From Helicobacter canis (GTDB taxonomy: Bacteria; Campylobacterota; Campylobacteria; Campylobacterales; Helicobacteraceae): a DNA stretch of 64,000 bases. Below, piece by piece: positions 42,200 through 52,163 of the stretch. Position 1 is the stretch's first letter, and each line of letters starts with the position of its first letter. The stretch covers positions 186,001 through 250,000 of the forward strand of contig NZ_VXKE01000021.1 in NCBI RefSeq assembly GCF_008693005.1, in the 5' to 3' direction. The notes below the pieces were generated by a model. It saw only the letters and a program-made list of their open reading frames with translations. It was not told where the DNA came from and searched no databases. The position numbers were made by a program, and so were the translations under genes.

Positions 42200-44071
42200 C
42201 TAGATTCTATGGGATTTGATTAGGGCTAAGATTTCTTGCTTGCTTTTGTCTTTGATGGCTGCAAAGCTGCCGCTAAAGGCTAGCGCGCGGGTAATTTGCG
42301 CTTGAGTTAGTCCCTTTGCCTTTAGGGCGTTGCTTTGGGTTAGGGACAAGCGTTTGCTATGGCGGTGATAGCCTATGGCATATTTATGCACGCTATCGCG
42401 CAGCTTTTGGAGAAACTGCAGCCGCTTATCGCTAGAGTCTAGTTTGAGAGCCTTTGTGTCAGTGTAGATAGTATCTCGCGCTCCACCTTTGGCGCGGTAA
42501 GCCTTGGCGTCGCGCTTTTCTTTGGCGATGGCGATGACATCGACACGCGCACCGCTGGATTCTAGGATTTCTTTGGCGATGGCAATTTGCGCCTTGCCCC
42601 CATCAAGCAGCCACAGATCTGGTGGAGCAGCTTTGTCAAAGCGTAGGGCGCGGCGGGTTAGCATCTCGCGCATTTGGGCGTATTCATCGCGGCTTTCTAG
42701 CTTGTATCGGCGGTAATTTTCCTTGCTATACACGCCATTTTTATACACGACCATTCCGCCCACGCAGTCTCGCCCGCTATGGTGGCTTGTGTCAAAGACT
42801 TCGATTGTGCTAGGCGGCTGCTCTAAATCAAGCAGGCTTTGTAGATCGCGCAGGAGTGCTAGCTCGCTGGCGTGTGCGTCAGTATGCTGGGCTAGGAGTA
42901 AGGCGGCATTTTCTTGCACGATGGGGATAAACTTGGCGTATTTGCCCTTATCAAGCGCGTGCAAGGGGATTTTTCTACCTTGTGTGCGTGCTAGGACTTC
43001 TTGCAAGGCAGCTTGCTGCTCTTTAGAAAAGCACGCTGGCAGGATTATGGACTCTGGGGGGAGGGGGAGCTTGCCAGCGTAGCGATTGATAAGGGCTTGG
43101 GTGTAGATCTCACTTGGGTCATAATCTTTGCTAACACGCACGATTTCGTGGGAGAAAGACACGACCCTCCCTCCACGCACAAAAAGCCAGAGAAATATGG
43201 CAGAGCTAGCAGGCTCGTTATCCAAAAAAGGCGCGTAGAAGTAGGCTATATCTAAATCTATATCTTTTGCTAAATCCAGCACGCAAAGCTCTCGCAAATA
43301 TGCAAGCTTTTTAAGCCTATCGCGGTAGGTGGCGGCTTCTTCAAATTGGAGATTGTGGGAGAGGGAGAGCATTTTTGCTTCAAGGAGCTTGATGAGCTTA
43401 TGCGGAGACTTTAGCACCTGCAAGGTAGAATCCACTATATCTCTATAAGCTTCTTTAGAGACTTTATCTTCACAAGGGGCTAGGCAGCGATTGATTTGAT
43501 AAAACAAGCACGCACGCTTTTTAGCCACACAGCTAGGAGACCTCTGCACGAGTGCAAAAAGCTCTAGCAAAGAGTGCAAGATCTCGCGGCAGCCGCTAGG
43601 GTAGGGACCAAAGTAGCGCGTGGTTTTGCTCCCTTTGACTTGGCGCGTGATAAATGGCACAGGGAAATCCAGCCCCATATCAAAGGCGATGTATGGGTAG
43701 GTTTTATCATCGCGCAGGAGGATATTGTATTTGGGCTTTAGCTGCTTGATGAAGGAGTTTTCTAAAATCAGCGCATCGCTCTCACTCTCTACGACGATAG
43801 TTTCTATACGCGCGATTTGGCGCACCATAAGTGCTATGCGTGGGCTGCAGTTGGGGCTTGGGATCGGGGTGTTTTGCTGCTTGGTTGGCGTTAGGGCGAA
43901 GTAGCTTTTTATGCGGTTTTTTAGGTTTTTTGCCTTGCCTATGTATAAAATCCTGCCGCTAGAATCGTAGTATTGATAGATTCCGGGTTTATCAGGTAGG
44001 GTGCTAAGAGTGTGGGCAAGCGTGGGAGAAATTGTGGGAGAAGCCACTTGCACAAAGGTGGATTCTGGCAT
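42200..44071 (-). CDS. uvrC: UvrABC system protein C
   Basis: 623 residues. The N-terminal GIY-YIG nuclease (LPDKPGIYQYYDSSGRILYI then GKAKNLKNRIKSYF), a Cys cluster (SCVAKKRACLFYQINRCLAP), a UVR motif (LQFEEAATYRDRLKKLAYLR) and the C-terminal RNase H-like endonuclease half (IEVFDTSHHSGRDCVGGMVV) plus HhH tail are in order. It cuts both sides of DNA lesions. Complete and without tracts. Confidence 0.96.
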   Translation of the reverse strand: MPESTFVQVASPTISPTLAHTLSTLPDKPGIYQYYDSSGRILYIGKAKNLKNRIKSYFALTPTKQQNTPIPSPNCSPRIALMVRQIARIETIVVESESDALILENSFIKQLKPKYNILLRDDKTYPYIAFDMGLDFPVPFITRQVKGSKTTRYFGPYPSGCREILHSLLELFALVQRSPSCVAKKRACLFYQINRCLAPCEDKVSKEAYRDIVDSTLQVLKSPHKLIKLLEAKMLSLSHNLQFEEAATYRDRLKKLAYLRELCVLDLAKDIDLDIAYFYAPFLDNEPASSAIFLWLFVRGGRVVSFSHEIVRVSKDYDPSEIYTQALINRYAGKLPLPPESIILPACFSKEQQAALQEVLARTQGRKIPLHALDKGKYAKFIPIVQENAALLLAQHTDAHASELALLRDLQSLLDLEQPPSTIEVFDTSHHSGRDCVGGMVVYKNGVYSKENYRRYKLESRDEYAQMREMLTRRALRFDKAAPPDLWLLDGGKAQIAIAKEILESSGARVDVIAIAKEKRDAKAYRAKGGARDTIYTDTKALKLDSSDKRLQFLQKLRDSVHKYAIGYHRHSKRLSLTQSNALKAKGLTQAQITRALAFSGSFAAIKDKSKQEILALIKSHRI

Positions 44072-44084
44072 AATGGGGCTTGGG

Positions 44085-44801
44085 CTAGCTAGCTTGGCTA
44101 GCTGCTGGCTTCTCCCGCACGCTTACTTCTGTGATTTTGGCAACACCTAGGAGATAAAAGATAAAGCTTAGTATCGTGGCGATAAGTGCTAGGGCTAAAA
44201 TCAGCATAGCCGCATAGATAAGAGAAGTGTTGATTGAGAGCTCATTGATATTTAGAGTATCAAATGAGCTTTGCCCTAAGCTCGCTTGCAATATTCCCAC
44301 CCAAAGACTAAAGTCAATCGCTAGAAACACCACAATACAGGCAATGATAACAAGCGCAAGTGAGCCGACATAGAATTTAAAGGCTAGGATAAACTGCTTG
44401 AGATTAGTCCGTGCGCTAAACTCTGTGCAGATCCTCCAAAATAGCCATAGCATTAGTGGAATATCGATGAGATACACCACGCCAGCGACACTTAGGAAAA
44501 GTCCAAAATCTCTACCTTGTGCTGCAACTATAAGCGCCACTACCAGCATAAGCCCAAGCCCAAGAGCGATCAAAATCATAAACATATGACTTTGAAATAT
44601 AGAGGAGTTAGTAAGCTTTGAGAATTTATACACCCCTACAAGATACCATACCATAGCCCCTAGCATTACCACCGAAGCGATAATCCCGACAAAAGGCACG
44701 ACACTAAGAAAATAGCAAATAAGCATAGTAACAAGCGAGCGAAACATCGCGTTTTTAGCGGCTTGAAGCTCTGTGGAATCCTCTAGGCGGATTACTTGCA
44801 T
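44085..44801 (-). CDS. Hypothetical multi-span membrane protein
   Basis: 238 residues with six probable helices, including FRSLVTMLICYFLSVVPFVG, MVLGAMVWYLVGVYKF-like spans and ILALALIATILSFIFYLLGV. AAGGAGAACCT precedes the ATG. It ends 13 bases before uvrC and may be transcribed with it. The layout resembles uncharacterised YIP1/DUF-type inner-membrane proteins; I cannot name a family. Confidence 0.6.
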   Translation of the reverse strand: MQVIRLEDSTELQAAKNAMFRSLVTMLICYFLSVVPFVGIIASVVMLGAMVWYLVGVYKFSKLTNSSIFQSHMFMILIALGLGLMLVVALIVAAQGRDFGLFLSVAGVVYLIDIPLMLWLFWRICTEFSARTNLKQFILAFKFYVGSLALVIIACIVVFLAIDFSLWVGILQASLGQSSFDTLNINELSINTSLIYAAMLILALALIATILSFIFYLLGVAKITEVSVREKPAASQAS

Positions 44802-44859
44802 AGGTTCTCCTTATTGGTGATGTGATGTGTAAGAAATAAGGCGAGATTATAGCACAATC

Positions 44860-46224
44860 TCACGCAAGCTTATTGGGGTCGTGTAGGATCTCCTTAAGCA
44901 TTTGAACTACGAAGTGCGCTTGCTCTATGGTGATGATATATGGGGGCATAAAGTAGATCGTATTTCCAAGCGGGCGGAGTAATAAGCCCCTTTGCAGTGC
45001 TTGCTTAAACACTGTCAGCCCAGCGCGCGCCCTACTAGAATCTAAATCAAAGGCAAAGACCATTCCGCAATGTCGCAGGTTTTTGACTATTGCTAGCTCT
45101 TCAAGCTCCTGCCATTTGGCAAAAATAGCCAGCGATAGGGCGCGGTTTTTCTCAATGATATTTTGTGTGGCAAATATATCTAGCACAGCATTTGCAGCCG
45201 CGCACGCTAGGGCGTTACCCGTGTAGCTATGAGAGTGCAAAAACGCCTTGTTGCTTTCATAAGGTGCATAAAATGCCTGATAAATCTCATCACTTGTAAT
45301 AACAACACTTAAAGGCAGATACCCCCCGCTAATGCCCTTTGATAAACATAAGAAATCTGGCGTAACACCACACTGCTCTAGGGCAAACATACTCCCGCTA
45401 CGCCCAAAGCCCACGGCAATTTCATCAAAGATTATAAGCACGCCAAAGCTCCTGCATAGCTCGCACGCCTTTTTGATGAAGGCTTTTGGATAGATGTGCA
45501 TAGTGCCTGCGCATTGGATTATTGGCTCAATGATAAAGGCGCAAATCTCTTCTCCATAGCGTGCTAAGATAGATTCTAGCGCGCGCAGCTCTTGCTCATA
45601 GTAGCTCTCATCTTCTAGCTCTGCTGGTGCGTGCAAGCTAGCACCCTTTGCTTTGTCAAAGACATTTGGCACAGGCGTGCTAAGGCAGGAGAGCAAAATC
45701 GGCTCATAGATTTGCTTATACAGCCCCAAATCCCCCACGCTTAGCGCGCCAATGGTCTCGCCGTGGTAGGCGTTGCTAAGGGCTAGGAATTTGCTGCGCG
45801 GTGGTTTTGCGCTTGAGATGTTGCGATGATAGTGGAAGCTCATTTTTAGAGCGACTTCAATGGCAGAGGAGCCATTATCTGCATAAAAGCATTTGCTAAG
45901 TGTGCTTGGAAGCAGGGCGCAAAGCCGCTGTGATAGATCGATGATAGGCTTATGACTAAAGCCAGCTAGCAAAATATGCTCTAGCTCATTGAGCTGACTT
46001 GTGATAGCGGCATTTATAGCTGCGTTACAATGTCCAAAGAGATTGACCCACCAGCTGCTAATGCAGTCGATGTAGGCATTATCATCAAAGTCGTATAAAT
46101 ACACTCCCTTGGCGGATTTTATGGGGATTATAGGGAAGTCTTCGTGGTCTTTCATCTGCGTGCAAGGGTGCCAAATATGAGCAAGGTCGCGTGCAAAGAG
46201 ATTGTCGTTTGATAGCTTGGGCAT
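44860..46224 (-). CDS. bioA: Adenosylmethionine-8-amino-7-oxononanoate aminotransferase
   Basis: 454 residues. Fold-type I PLP enzyme making 7,8-diaminopelargonate in biotin synthesis. The N-terminal [20 protein letters not shown] is the BioA signature, [20 protein letters not shown] follows, and the PLP Lys is in [18 protein letters not shown] (about residue 284). It is divergent from bioF with a 63-bp shared promoter region. Confidence 0.95.
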   Translation of the reverse strand: MPKLSNDNLFARDLAHIWHPCTQMKDHEDFPIIPIKSAKGVYLYDFDDNAYIDCISSWWVNLFGHCNAAINAAITSQLNELEHILLAGFSHKPIIDLSQRLCALLPSTLSKCFYADNGSSAIEVALKMSFHYHRNISSAKPPRSKFLALSNAYHGETIGALSVGDLGLYKQIYEPILLSCLSTPVPNVFDKAKGASLHAPAELEDESYYEQELRALESILARYGEEICAFIIEPIIQCAGTMHIYPKAFIKKACELCRSFGVLIIFDEIAVGFGRSGSMFALEQCGVTPDFLCLSKGISGGYLPLSVVITSDEIYQAFYAPYESNKAFLHSHSYTGNALACAAANAVLDIFATQNIIEKNRALSLAIFAKWQELEELAIVKNLRHCGMVFAFDLDSSRARAGLTVFKQALQRGLLLRPLGNTIYFMPPYIITIEQAHFVVQMLKEILHDPNKLA

Positions 46225-46257
46225 TAGAATCCTTATGGTGAAGTTGCGTTTCTAGGC

Positions 46258-46263
46258 TATAAT
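46258..46263 (+). promoter_or_regulatory. -10 box for bioF
   Basis: TATAAT in GGCTATAATCC, 25 bases before the bioF start. TTGCG lies about 14 bases further upstream. The leader is therefore very short. Confidence 0.5.
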
Positions 46264-46287
46264 CCACGCTTTTAATGCGGAGATATT

Positions 46288-47646
46288 ATGCCTAGAAATC
46301 TTACCAAAAACCCAACCGAGAATCCTGCCCTGCGCGCGCTTATCACCCAAGCAGGACACATTACCCAAACACTTGCTAGAGATGATAATCTGCGATCCCT
46401 TGCAGACTATGCGCATTTAGGGGATTCTCTCATTAAAAATGGCGTGCCTTTGCTCAATCTAGCGAGCAATGATTATTTGGGGCTAGCAGGGCTCTCACAC
46501 GCTATCACTTCGCCACATTTGCCTAGCGATAAACTCGATATGCCCACTTATGCGCCCACACACGAGCAAGAAGCCAAGGATCTTGCGGCTAGATTCTGGG
46601 AGTTTGCCAAAGCGCACGCCATAGATATAGGAGACTTCTCGCTTGGCTCTGGCTCTTCGCGCTCGCTTAGTGGGGGCTATCTTGTGTGGGAGCGCTTTGA
46701 GGCAGCCTTGCAGCAATGCTTTGCCCCAAAGCACGCGCTACTTTTTAATAGCGGCTATCATTGCAATATCTCTTGTCTTTGTGCGCTTGGGCGGCTTGAG
46801 GGGGTTGGGATTTTGATTGATGAGTATGCGCACGCAAGTATGTTTGATGGAATTTTGCAAGCAAAAGCTATGAACAAAAGCTTATGGTGGAAGCGATTTA
46901 AGCATAATGATATGGCACATTTACAAGAGTTGCTAGAATCTAACTCCGCGCGTTTTAGGCATATTATCATTGTTAGCGAGGGGGTGTTTAGTATGGATGG
47001 GGATTTGTGCGATTTATCTGGCATTATCGCGCTAAAAAATCGCTACAACGCTCTGCTATATCTTGATGAGGCGCATAGTATTGGTGTCGTAGGTGATGAT
47101 GGGCTAGGGCTTGCCAAGAGTCTTGGGCTTAGTGATGAGGTGGAGTTTTTGGTCTTTACTTTTGGTAAGGCTTTGGGGAGTGTAGGGGCTTGTATGCTTT
47201 GTGCTAAGGAGCTAAAGGAGCTATTTACTAACACTGCGCGCGGGCTTATCTACTCTACGGCTTTGCCGCCGCTTAATGTGGCGTTTAGCTTTTTTGCCTT
47301 TTGTGAGCTTGGGAATCTAGGTGCGCAAAGAGCGCGCTTACATAGCATAAGCAAGCAAGCAAGGAGCAAGCTAGAATCTATCATCGCACCCCTAGAGTCT
47401 AAAAGGCTAGATTCTAGCCCTTATGTTTTGGGAGATTTGCACATTATCTCGCTCATTTTGCGGACAAATAGCAAGGCATTAGAGTGCCAAGACTTCCTAG
47501 AGTCTCGCGGTATATTTGCTAGGGCAATCAAGTCTCCCACAATCCCTAGTGGCACAGCTAGAATCCGCTTTAGCCTAAATGCTAGCCACAGCACACTAGA
47601 GCCACTATATGAAGCATTGGAGTATTATGCAAATCGCATTTTCTAA
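46288..47646 (+). CDS. bioF: 8-amino-7-oxononanoate synthase
   Basis: 452 residues, longer than the usual 385, mainly by an N-terminal extension of about 45 and a loop near residue 370 (LESIIAPLESKRLDSS). It joins pimeloyl-thioester and alanine. GDFSLGSGSSRSLSGGYLVW and the PLP-Lys segment VFTFGKALGSVGACMLCAK (about residue 295) are diagnostic; LYLDEAHSIGVVGDDGLGLA precedes it. The next gene starts inside its last 20 bases. Confidence 0.93.
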   Translation: MPRNLTKNPTENPALRALITQAGHITQTLARDDNLRSLADYAHLGDSLIKNGVPLLNLASNDYLGLAGLSHAITSPHLPSDKLDMPTYAPTHEQEAKDLAARFWEFAKAHAIDIGDFSLGSGSSRSLSGGYLVWERFEAALQQCFAPKHALLFNSGYHCNISCLCALGRLEGVGILIDEYAHASMFDGILQAKAMNKSLWWKRFKHNDMAHLQELLESNSARFRHIIIVSEGVFSMDGDLCDLSGIIALKNRYNALLYLDEAHSIGVVGDDGLGLAKSLGLSDEVEFLVFTFGKALGSVGACMLCAKELKELFTNTARGLIYSTALPPLNVAFSFFAFCELGNLGAQRARLHSISKQARSKLESIIAPLESKRLDSSPYVLGDLHIISLILRTNSKALECQDFLESRGIFARAIKSPTIPSGTARIRFSLNASHSTLEPLYEALEYYANRIF

Positions 47647-49189
47647 GCCATTTGACAAGAGTGCGACGACTTTGCTGCTGTGCTTTAGCGGCTTTGCGAC
47701 TAAGCCTAGACTTTTGGCGCATTTGGCGTGCGATATACCAGCGTGCAATGTCGCTATTTGCTATGATTATAGGGATTTGCCTAAGATGGATTTGACATTA
47801 GCTTCTGCCATATCTTCACAGGTAGAATCTAGCAAGCAAGTCTCAAACACGCAAGTCCCAAGCACGCTCTCATCTACGCTACAAGAGCTGCAAGAATTGA
47901 TCGATAGCCATAGGCATTGTATTTTGGTGGCATTTTCCTTAGGGGTGAGCGTGGCTTCTAGGCTACTTGCAAGCATTGATCGCTTGGGGGCTTTTGGACT
48001 TTGTGTCGCTATCAATGGCACGCCTTTAGGGATTAGCGCAAAGTATGGGATACACCCTAGAATCTATGCGCGCACTTTGGAGTATTTTGATGTGCAGGAG
48101 TTTGCGCGCGCATTTTTTGGCATAGATGATAGGGCAGAGATTGGAGAAGCACTAAAGGCGCGTGGGTTTAGCGATGATTGTAGCACTTTGTTTGGCAGTG
48201 TGCTAGAGTGTAAAGATGAGCTGCTGGCGTTGCAGCAGTTTTGCTTGAGTGTGCAGCTACCTAAGCAGGCAATACACTTCACGCACGCCATTATAAGTAG
48301 TAAAGATTGTATATTTTCCCCTATGGTTGTAGAATCTAGCTTTGTGCAAACAAACACAAAATGCCACCATATCGATGCACCTCATTATGCGTTTGGGCAT
48401 TTTACTAGCTGGCTAGAGCTGCTTAGAGTATGTGCGCTTCAGGTAGATTCTAGGAGCGGGTTTAGATTCTGGGAAGCAAGGCGAAGCTATACTAAGAATG
48501 CGCCTATCCAAGCTGCTATGCGGCGCAAGCTTGTGGAGCTGCTGCTCACGCATACGGGGGGTAAGGCGTTTGCTAGGGTGTTTGAGTTTGGTGCTGGGGT
48601 GGGGGACTTTAGCGCACTCTTGCAAGCAAATTTAGACTACACGCAGTTTGTCTGCAATGACATAAACAACCACGCAAGCATATTGCAAGCGCGCTTAAGT
48701 GCGCACACACAGGTGATGACCTTTGATATGCACGATATAAAAAATCAGCCTATTTTTGCCCAGCGATTTGATTTGATCGCTTCAAATGCGTGCTTGCAGT
48801 GGCTTAGGGCAAGGGAAGTGCTTGCAGATGTGGCAAGTATGCTAGCAGATGATGGGGTGCTTTTGCTAGGGAGCTTTGGAGGGCAAAATTGCTATGAGAT
48901 TAGAGAGCTATTTGGCATAGGGCTAGAGTATATCAAGCTAGCAGAGCTATGTGGGCTGTGTGAGAGTCTTGGGCTAGAGATTTTGCATAGTAGTAGCGAG
49001 ATGATTGAGCTTGAGTGCGGGAGTGCGCTTGGGGTGTTTAGGCATTTTCGTGCAAGCGGTGTGGCACTGCACACGCCTAAGAGAGTGCTAAGCAAATCTG
49101 CCCTGCTAGCTTATGAGAAGCGATTTGGCGGGAAGATCACTTATGAGCCCATCTATATCCTAGCAAGAAAGCAGCTAGAATCTAGCTAG
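47627..49189 (+). CDS. bioC: BioG-BioC fusion: pimeloyl-ACP methyl ester esterase and malonyl-ACP O-methyltransferase
   Basis: About 520 residues in two parts. Residues about 1-240 look like BioG (DUF452): LLLCFSGFATKPRLLAHLAC, and the nucleophile elbow CILVAFSLGVSVASRLLA. Residues about 285-520 are a class I methyltransferase: VFEFGAGVGDFSALLQANLD, SNACLQWLRAREVLADV and LLLGSFGGQNCYEIREL, typical of BioC. BioC starts pimelate synthesis by masking malonyl-ACP; the esterase ends it. Fusion puts both ends in one chain. The start at 47627 overlaps bioF by 20 bases; an upstream in-frame ATG at 47609 is possible. Confidence 0.82.
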   Translation: MQIAFSKPFDKSATTLLLCFSGFATKPRLLAHLACDIPACNVAICYDYRDLPKMDLTLASAISSQVESSKQVSNTQVPSTLSSTLQELQELIDSHRHCILVAFSLGVSVASRLLASIDRLGAFGLCVAINGTPLGISAKYGIHPRIYARTLEYFDVQEFARAFFGIDDRAEIGEALKARGFSDDCSTLFGSVLECKDELLALQQFCLSVQLPKQAIHFTHAIISSKDCIFSPMVVESSFVQTNTKCHHIDAPHYAFGHFTSWLELLRVCALQVDSRSGFRFWEARRSYTKNAPIQAAMRRKLVELLLTHTGGKAFARVFEFGAGVGDFSALLQANLDYTQFVCNDINNHASILQARLSAHTQVMTFDMHDIKNQPIFAQRFDLIASNACLQWLRAREVLADVASMLADDGVLLLGSFGGQNCYEIRELFGIGLEYIKLAELCGLCESLGLEILHSSSEMIELECGSALGVFRHFRASGVALHTPKRVLSKSALLAYEKRFGGKITYEPIYILARKQLESS

Positions 49190-50598
49190 CCAATGCGTTT
49201 GAGCAGTGCTTGTATGCGCTCTATGCTTTGCTCTTCTCCTAGAATCAGCAAGCTTTCACACACGCCTATGCCACCCCCCTTGCCAAGTAGAGCTAGGCGC
49301 AGGGCTGGCATAAGCTTGCCTATTTTTATGGATTTAGATTCTGCAAAGTTGTGGAGATAGGATTCTAGGGATTCTGGGCTTGTGAAGTGCTGCTTGAACT
49401 TCGCTGTTTCCGTGGCTTCTTCTGCTAGCTCTGCTAGTGCTTGAAGCGCGCCAGAATCTAGCTTTTGTAGCATTTTTTCATCATAAGTTTGCGGGAGGGT
49501 TTGGATCTCTTTAAGCTGGGCAGCAAACTCTAGGAGTGTTTTGCTCCTATCTTTTAGCGCGTTAAAAAGTAGAGATTTTATCGGTGCTTGGTAGGCTTCA
49601 AGCTTCGCGCCAAACTCGCCTAGCAAGGCTTCTAGCCTAGTATCATCGCAGGCTTTGATATAGTGCTGATTAAGCCATAGGAATTTTTCTTGATTGTAGC
49701 GGCTGGCAGAAGAGTTGATGTTTTTTGCTTCAAAGAGTTCGCGCATTTCTTGGAGAGAGAAAATCTCCTTATCTTCATAGCTCCAGCCAAGTCGCACAAG
49801 GAAATTTAGCAGTGCTTCTGGCAAATAGCCCATAAGCTTATAGTCCATAACGCCCATCGCGCCATCGCGCTTACTAAGCTTCTTGCCCTCTGGGTTTAAA
49901 ATCATAGGGATATGATAAAACTTAGGGATTGCAAAGCCTAGTGCTTGGTAGATGAGAATCTGCTTTGGCGTGTTGCTTGTGTGGTCATCGCCGCGGATTA
50001 CATCTGTTACGCCCATTAGCGCATCATCAATGGCTACGACAAAGTTATAAGTCGGGCTGCCATTAGATCGCAAAATGATAAAGTCATCAAGCTCCTTTGC
50101 TTGCACGCAGATTCTGCCTTTGACGCCATCATCAAAGGCGATTTCGCCTTCAAGTGGGGCTTTTATGCGGATTACAGGCTCTACATCGCTTGGGGGCGTG
50201 CCGCTAAAGTCGCGGTAGCGATTATCATAGCGCGGTGTTATGCCTTGTGCGCGTTGGGATTCTCGCAGGGCTTCTAGCTCATCTTTGCTCATATAGCAGT
50301 AATACGCCTTGCCCTCTTCTACAAGCTTTTTGGCATAGCTGGCATAGAGGGGGAATCGCTCACTTTGGTAGATAATCTCCCCATCACATTCTAGCCCCAC
50401 CCATTTGAAAGACTCAATGATCGCTTGTGCGGCGTCTTTGGAGTTTCTAGCTAGGTCAGTGTCTTCTATGCGTATGAGAAATTTACCCCCGTGTTTGCGC
50501 GCATAGAGATAGTTGAATAATGCTGTGCGCAAGCCTCCAATATGCAAATATCCCGTTGGCGATGGGGCAAAACGCGTAACAACAGCTCGCTTCTCCAT
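49186..50598 (-). CDS. gltX: Glutamate-tRNA ligase
   Basis: 470 residues. Class I synthetase with the HIGH-type motif SPTGYLHIGGLRTALFNYLY and the KMSKS-type motif KKLSKRDGAMGVMDYK (about residue 240). The family in Helicobacter often has two GltX proteins, one for tRNA-Glu and one that mischarges tRNA-Gln; I cannot tell which this is. It converges with bioGC, with stops overlapping by 4 bases. Confidence 0.94.
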   Translation of the reverse strand: MEKRAVVTRFAPSPTGYLHIGGLRTALFNYLYARKHGGKFLIRIEDTDLARNSKDAAQAIIESFKWVGLECDGEIIYQSERFPLYASYAKKLVEEGKAYYCYMSKDELEALRESQRAQGITPRYDNRYRDFSGTPPSDVEPVIRIKAPLEGEIAFDDGVKGRICVQAKELDDFIILRSNGSPTYNFVVAIDDALMGVTDVIRGDDHTSNTPKQILIYQALGFAIPKFYHIPMILNPEGKKLSKRDGAMGVMDYKLMGYLPEALLNFLVRLGWSYEDKEIFSLQEMRELFEAKNINSSASRYNQEKFLWLNQHYIKACDDTRLEALLGEFGAKLEAYQAPIKSLLFNALKDRSKTLLEFAAQLKEIQTLPQTYDEKMLQKLDSGALQALAELAEEATETAKFKQHFTSPESLESYLHNFAESKSIKIGKLMPALRLALLGKGGGIGVCESLLILGEEQSIERIQALLKRIG

Positions 50599-50683
50599 TG
50601 ACTCTCCTTAAGTGTGGGTTTGGTTGTTTGGCGCGGATTTTAGCAAATTTTTGCTATATTTTGCGCTCTCAAGGAGTGTGTAA

Positions 50684-51298
50684 ATGTTTTTGCTTGTGCT
50701 ATATATCATAGGGATTACTGCAGAGGGTATGAGTGGCGCATTGATCGCTGGGCGGCATAAAATGGACTTAATTGGTGTGCTATTTATCGCCCTAGCCGCT
50801 GCTATTGGCGGGGGATCGATCCGTGATATACTCTTTAATCACTATCCGCTTACTTGGGTGGCTCACCCAGAATACATCATCATTGTCTGCACTGCAGCAT
50901 TGCTTACAACACTAATCCCAAGTGTAATTGCTCGGCTAGAGAAGCTATTTTTAGTGCTTGATGCTTTGGGGCTTGTGGCATTTGCGGTCATTGGCGCAGA
51001 GATCGCACGCGCGCAAGGATTAGGAGTCGTGCTTGTGGTAAGCTCTGGGGTGATTACTGCAGTATTTGGCGGGGTGTTGCGCGATATATTTTGCGGGATT
51101 GTGCCACTTGTGTTTCGCAAGGAGCTCTATGCGGGAGTGGCGATCCTTACCTCGCTTATCTACTATGGATTAAGTGTGCTTGAGTGGGACTTGCAAGTGG
51201 CTAGCATTGTGGCGGTTATTAGCGGGTTTATCGTTAGGATTCTAGCGATTTGGTATAAAATCTCTGTGCCGATTTTTTCCTATGGGGCAAAGGAGTAG
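50684..51298 (+). CDS. TRIC/YicG-family membrane protein (UPF0126)
   Basis: 204 residues with seven helices arranged as two repeats: GALIAGRHKMDLIGVLFIAL then IGGGSIRDILFNHYPLTW, and VVSSGVITAVFGGVLRDIFC then VPLVFRKELYA. The two GGGxxRD elements are the family signature. TRIC-type proteins are trimeric cation channels; the bacterial role is unsettled. AAGGAG precedes the ATG. Confidence 0.88.
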   Translation: MFLLVLYIIGITAEGMSGALIAGRHKMDLIGVLFIALAAAIGGGSIRDILFNHYPLTWVAHPEYIIIVCTAALLTTLIPSVIARLEKLFLVLDALGLVAFAVIGAEIARAQGLGVVLVVSSGVITAVFGGVLRDIFCGIVPLVFRKELYAGVAILTSLIYYGLSVLEWDLQVASIVAVISGFIVRILAIWYKISVPIFSYGAKE

Positions 51299-51323
51299 GC
51301 TTGCAGTTTAAAGGAGTGTGATA

Positions 51324-52163
51324 ATGCTTTGCGTGTTTGATATAGAAACAATCCCTGATATAAGGCAAATTGCTAAGGCGTATGACATAGAAGACAAAAG
51401 CCCTTTAGAGATCTGTCAATACGCATTTAACGCACAGCTAGAGAAGAGTGGTAGCACATTTTTGCCACTTTATTGGCATAGGGTGATTGCGATTTCAAGT
51501 GTGGTGTGTGATGATTATGGGAAGTTTGCTAAGGTTGGGAGCTTTGGTAAAAGCGCGATAGAGGCTCTTAAATACGATGAAGATAGCATTGATAAGCTTG
51601 AGCAATGCTTGATAGAAGAGTTTTTGCAATTCTTAAACACTAAAGAGCCTAGACTTGTAAGCTTCAATGGCAGGGGATTTGATATGCCCGTGCTTTTGCT
51701 AAGGGCTATGCGCTATAACTGCAGCGCGTTTAGATTCTTTGAAGCGCATAATCACACTCGCACCAAAAGCAAATGGGAAAACTATCGCGCCAGATATAGC
51801 GAGTATTGGCATACAGATTTGCTGGATTCTTTGGGGAGTTTTGGCTCTACGCGCGCACTTACCCTTGATGGTGTGTGTAAAATGCTTGGGATTGTAGGGA
51901 AGTATGATGTCAGCGGGGGTGATGTGTATGAGCTATTTTATGGGCAAAATGCCATTGATGTCATCAATAGCTACTGCCAAAGTGATGTGCTAAATACTTA
52001 TTGGCTGTATTTGAAGTATGCGGTGTTAAAGGGGGAGCTCGGGGTAGGGGACTATGGTGTGGTGCTAGAAGACTTTGCTAGTAAGCTAGAATCTAGCGCA
52101 CCTTATGCAGAGATATTTAAAGAGCAAATTGCTTGTGAAATCGCTAGGTTGCAGGGCTCATAA
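51324..52163 (+). CDS. PolB-like 3'-5' exonuclease (DEDD family)
   Basis: About 280 residues. The DEDD motifs are visible: CVFDIETIPD at the start, SFNGRGFDMPVLLLRAMRYN in the middle, and NSYCQSDVLNTYWLYLKY near the C-terminus. This is the predicted exonuclease related to the PolB proofreading domain. The ATG at 51324 is 7 bases after AAGGAG. Its 3' end overlaps the convergent tilS by 20 bases. Confidence 0.85.
   Translation: MLCVFDIETIPDIRQIAKAYDIEDKSPLEICQYAFNAQLEKSGSTFLPLYWHRVIAISSVVCDDYGKFAKVGSFGKSAIEALKYDEDSIDKLEQCLIEEFLQFLNTKEPRLVSFNGRGFDMPVLLLRAMRYNCSAFRFFEAHNHTRTKSKWENYRARYSEYWHTDLLDSLGSFGSTRALTLDGVCKMLGIVGKYDVSGGDVYELFYGQNAIDVINSYCQSDVLNTYWLYLKYAVLKGELGVGDYGVVLEDFASKLESSAPYAEIFKEQIACEIARLQGS

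Noticed and set aside
43060-43073. G6/G5 run in uvrC, and C6 runs near 10443, 29214, 45322 and 49264
   Set aside because: Too short to count with the 9-15 base tracts; frames are intact and the hosts are mostly housekeeping genes.
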